Shown: positions 61,601-64,000 of the stretch, one piece after another
Layout: each line of letters starts with the position of its first letter
Position numbering within the stretch: the stretch's first letter is position 1
NCBI RefSeq assembly: GCF_949628265.1
Contig: NC_088788.1
Location: 13,702,001 to 13,766,000 of the forward strand
DNA: 64,000 nucleotides
Direction of reading: 5' to 3'
From: Cloeon dipterum
Taxonomy: Eukaryota > Arthropoda > Insecta > Ephemeroptera > Baetidae
Made by a program: the position numbers and the translations under genes
Notes under the pieces: model-generated
Database searches by the model: none
What the model saw: the letters and a program-made list of their open reading frames with translations, nothing else
Told to the model about the DNA's origin: nothing

Positions 61601-62110
61601 TTATATCGGCTTTGGCTGCATTTACGTTGGTGGTACAGGGTGGCGCTCTCTCCTTCCCTGGCTGCCTGAATCTATTCGTCCAAATATAGGGTATGCGTCG
61701 AGATAAGTTAAACCCCACGAATTGTCGTAATGCCTTTATTTGTATGCCGTAATTAGGTCCCTAAATAGGGAGCTGTCAGGATTGGCAATGCAAAATTGGA
61801 TCGTTCAATTAATCGTCGAATTAAGGGTTCGTAAAGTAAGCTATTTGCTTAAAGGTCAACGAACTCCTAAATGTGCGGCCGAGGGAGCAATATTTGCTGC
61901 TACCGCACACGTCGATCTTCGAGTTTGGAATAACTACTTCTGGTTAACACGAATATATTCAGGCAGCCAGGGAAAGAGAGAGCGCCACCCTGTGGCAGCC
62001 ACCATAGTGGTGCTGAGGCTGATTATTGAACCACAACTGCTTCAATTCATATGTAATTGGTACAATATTTTGGCCAAATTATATGGTTACTCGGCCGTAG
62101 CATTTGAATT
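61601..62110 (-). pseudogene. second relic of a Ser/Thr-rich exon, interrupted by a MITE-like element
   Basis: The left flank (ATCGGCTTTGGCTGCATTTA) and right flank (GAACCACAACTGCTTCAATT) of the element at 61636-61992 resemble the gene E exon 58959-58767 and its acceptor region (ACCATAATCTAGCTGCTTCA). The relic is a separate copy from the one at 60.7-61.6 kb. It may be the decayed 5' part of an older gene near F. Confidence 0.5.
61636..61992. mobile_element. MITE-like element with long terminal inverted repeats
   Basis: About 357 bp. The ends are nearly perfect 44-45 bp inverted repeats. The left end starts CAGGGTGGCGCTCTCTCC. The right end in reverse complement starts CAGGGTGGCGCTCTCTCT, and both continue through CCCTGGCTGCCTGAAT and ATTCGT. 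No transposase frame is present. No clear target duplication was found, so the superfamily is open (hAT- or Tc1/mariner-like ends are possible). Confidence 0.8.
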
Positions 62111-62511
62111 AAAAGACTGTTTAATAAATATCGATATTTTTACAAAAATGCTATTGAAATTATTAAAATAGCGCTTCCGTAAAGATGTTTGCTGAAAATT
62201 TATAACCGCTGATTTTTGCAAATATTTTCAATAACATTTAATGAAGATGTAAAATATATTGCACACAAAATATTACAGAGGAGAAGAAGATTGCCCTCGA
62301 TTAAAATTATTCGAATTAAAATTAGATATATTCAGGACTAATAACAACTCATAACATTTCTGCACCGAGGATAAGTCCAATAATTTATTAATTGTTCTGC
62401 AGGTGGGAAATAGATATAGCAATTTTAATCAAACTTCTTGGCATTATACACTCATAAAGGGACATTTTAACTTCCCAAGTGAACATTTTTAATAATAAAA
62501 CGATGAAAGTT
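62111..62511. other. 3' flank of gene F
   Basis: AT-rich with no gene recognised. It probably holds the gene F poly(A) site. Confidence 0.5.
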
Positions 62512-64000
62512 TCAAGGCTTGCAGAAAGGTAACAATATGCTTCCCTTGTCCTCCTGGGCTAAGTAAACATCAGTTGGCTGCGTATCAACGACGAATCTGA
62601 CCGAAAGAAGAAACGAGTTGGGCAAAGATGAGCGTTCAGGGTAGTGAACGGATATTGTGGGCATCAGATTGAACGGGCTGGTGGACGTGCACCAAGCGTA
62701 ATTCGCGACTCCACGTTTACTTGCCGCCAGCCAGACGTGAAAATTCAAGACGGGAAGCGTGCCTGAGAGAAGAGACAATTATTTTGCACTTTCAATGATA
62801 ATGCTTTGCTCACTCATTGATTTGTTAACCAGGCACAAGAGCTCACTTGGACTACTGAAAGAGGCCAATTTGAGGCCGTACTTACAGCACAATGAAGCTG
62901 CTGCTTGATACGAAATCTGAATGCAATATGGATATTTATTTAATTATAAATGTAAGACGTCTTCATTGGGATACCCAATCATACGGGATCAGATACTTCA
63001 CTCCGCAGGCGGTGAAAAGTATAACCTTGTTCGCATCAACTAAACAATAATTGTTAACGTTGCAATGCGATATACCTAAATAAAAATCTGGAATCTATTT
63101 ATACCTCTGTTATATAAATAATCATCTCTCATTTGCGGCTGTGGATTAAAAATCAATGTATTAACTCCTATTAGCGCAAAAGTAATGAGTTTACGTCCAA
63201 AACACAGTCATACTCAGTCGGGCATTTCGGTACAGGGCCTGGTAGAGGAACTGCTTCCTAAATTGAAATTATAAAACTGGAATAGAGTGAGACACAACTA
63301 AATATACTGAGGACGCATTTATTTCCACTGTGTTGATTATATTGGCAACAAGATCTGGCGCATTTTCCAGACCGCATTGGAAGATTAACGACGCCGTGTC
63401 GCACTCGTCCATCCCCTCTGTGATATATATCGGTATTTCAAAGTGAACTCTATTTCCTCTATAATGCTTGCTTTTTGAACTGCAAGTTGAAACGGCGATC
63501 ATGTTTTCTTGCAGTATCGCAGAATTAGCTGCCATAATTTCGGCCATCAACAAAATTCTCTCGTCAACCAGTTTTCCATTCAACATCTGATAAGCAGTAA
63601 AATGATAAGTTATCCTTAAGCATAAATGGAACTTACGAATCCTCCATTTTCTCCCATGCATTTCAGAAAGCACTGTTTAAAATAATTATATTTTAGAGTA
63701 TTTTAATTTATTACTGTTGCAAAAATACTTTGATTTTAAGAGAGTATGTGGTTGTATTGAAAATCTGTTTGATTTCATCTAAGGTATTATTTAAAAATAT
63801 TATTTCCCGCGACTGGCTCAAATTTATTATAATCTTAAATGCCTTTGGAGAGGTTGAAAGCTGCTCCGCACTCGTCCACCATTGCCCCAGAACTTGAAGT
63901 CGTTTTGGTCGTGTCCCTCGCCTCGCAAATGTACATTTGGCTGGTCGAGCAGTCCGCATCATAGAGCGTTGCGCTAGTTTGGCTCAAACTAAGAAAGATG
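62512..64000 (-). CDS. gene F: 3' part of another CTLD/OBP family member (5' end beyond window)
   Basis: Visible exons encode the end of CTLD2 (SATLYDADCSTSQMYICEAR, partial at the window edge), the OBP domain and CTLD3. OBP pieces are EECxAAF-type C1 (DECGAAFNLSK), IKQIFNTTTYSLKIK, CFLKCMGENGGF, MLNGKLVDERILLMAE and GMDECDTASLIFQCG, keeping C-x3-C and C-x8-C. The second hinge reads PVPKCPTEYDC. CTLD3 has LFTACGVKYL, CCKYGLKLASF and VWLAASKRGVANYAWC, and ends in the stop at 62512 (terminal exon 62762-62512). Two donors appear to be GC rather than GT: AAAG|GCATTT after the CTLD2 exon and AAAAA|GCAAGC after the third OBP exon. No frameshift is seen. The closest relative in the window is gene E. 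Confidence 0.82.

Noticed and set aside
61740-62171. 143-codon plus-strand open frame
   Set aside because: It runs from the MITE-like element across its inverted repeat into relic DNA, so it cannot be a conserved gene.

Overview
The window is nuclear DNA of an animal, most likely an insect or another hexapod. It holds long genes with GT-AG introns, a complete Rac1-type GTPase gene, and a tandem array of secreted proteins that contain an insect-type odorant-binding-protein (OBP) cysteine pattern. No bacterial operon, CRISPR array or convincing tRNA gene is present. The species cannot be named from the sequence.

Left part (1-17,024). A minus-strand gene begins at 16,160 and runs leftward out of the window. 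Its visible exons encode a signal peptide, a short ectodomain, one membrane segment and a basic, Cys-rich juxtamembrane stretch. Apart from these exons the region looks intronic. About 860 bp separate its ATG from the Rac1 ATG in a divergent arrangement. Rac1 (17,025-29,188, plus strand, six coding exons, 192 codons) is intact and has a 10.2 kb first intron that splits the P-loop.

Right part (about 30.8-64 kb). This is a minus-strand array of related genes: A (33,001-37,975), relic C, B (42,778-47,787), D (49,065-54,454), E (55,297-60,005), two decayed relics (60.7-62.1 kb) and F (62,512 to beyond the edge). Intact members have 22-23 short exons and encode about 800-845 residues. The order is signal peptide, a small motif of the form IIKCCGKxSC, a Thr/Ser-rich mucin-like region, C-type lectin domain 1 (CTLD1), a Cys-rich hinge, CTLD2, a six-cysteine OBP-like domain (C-x25-C-x3-C-x41/42-C-x8-C-x8-C), a second hinge and CTLD3. 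The joining of an OBP fold to C-type lectin domains in one secreted protein is the most striking observation here.

The array is actively rearranging. Genes A and B lie in recent 7 kb duplicate units that also carry what looks like the end of the Rac1 3' trailer. A mosaic insert between them combines a copy of the 3' half of gene E with a 270 bp piece of gene A. A 5'-truncated LINE interrupts the CTLD3 exon of gene D, and two MITE-like elements sit in relic sequence. The paralogues differ in the sugar-site tripeptide (EPN, QPD, QPN, EPK, QPR) and in mucin length. This suggests, as inference only, diversification of ligand binding in a secreted mucus-like, adhesive or immune protein family.
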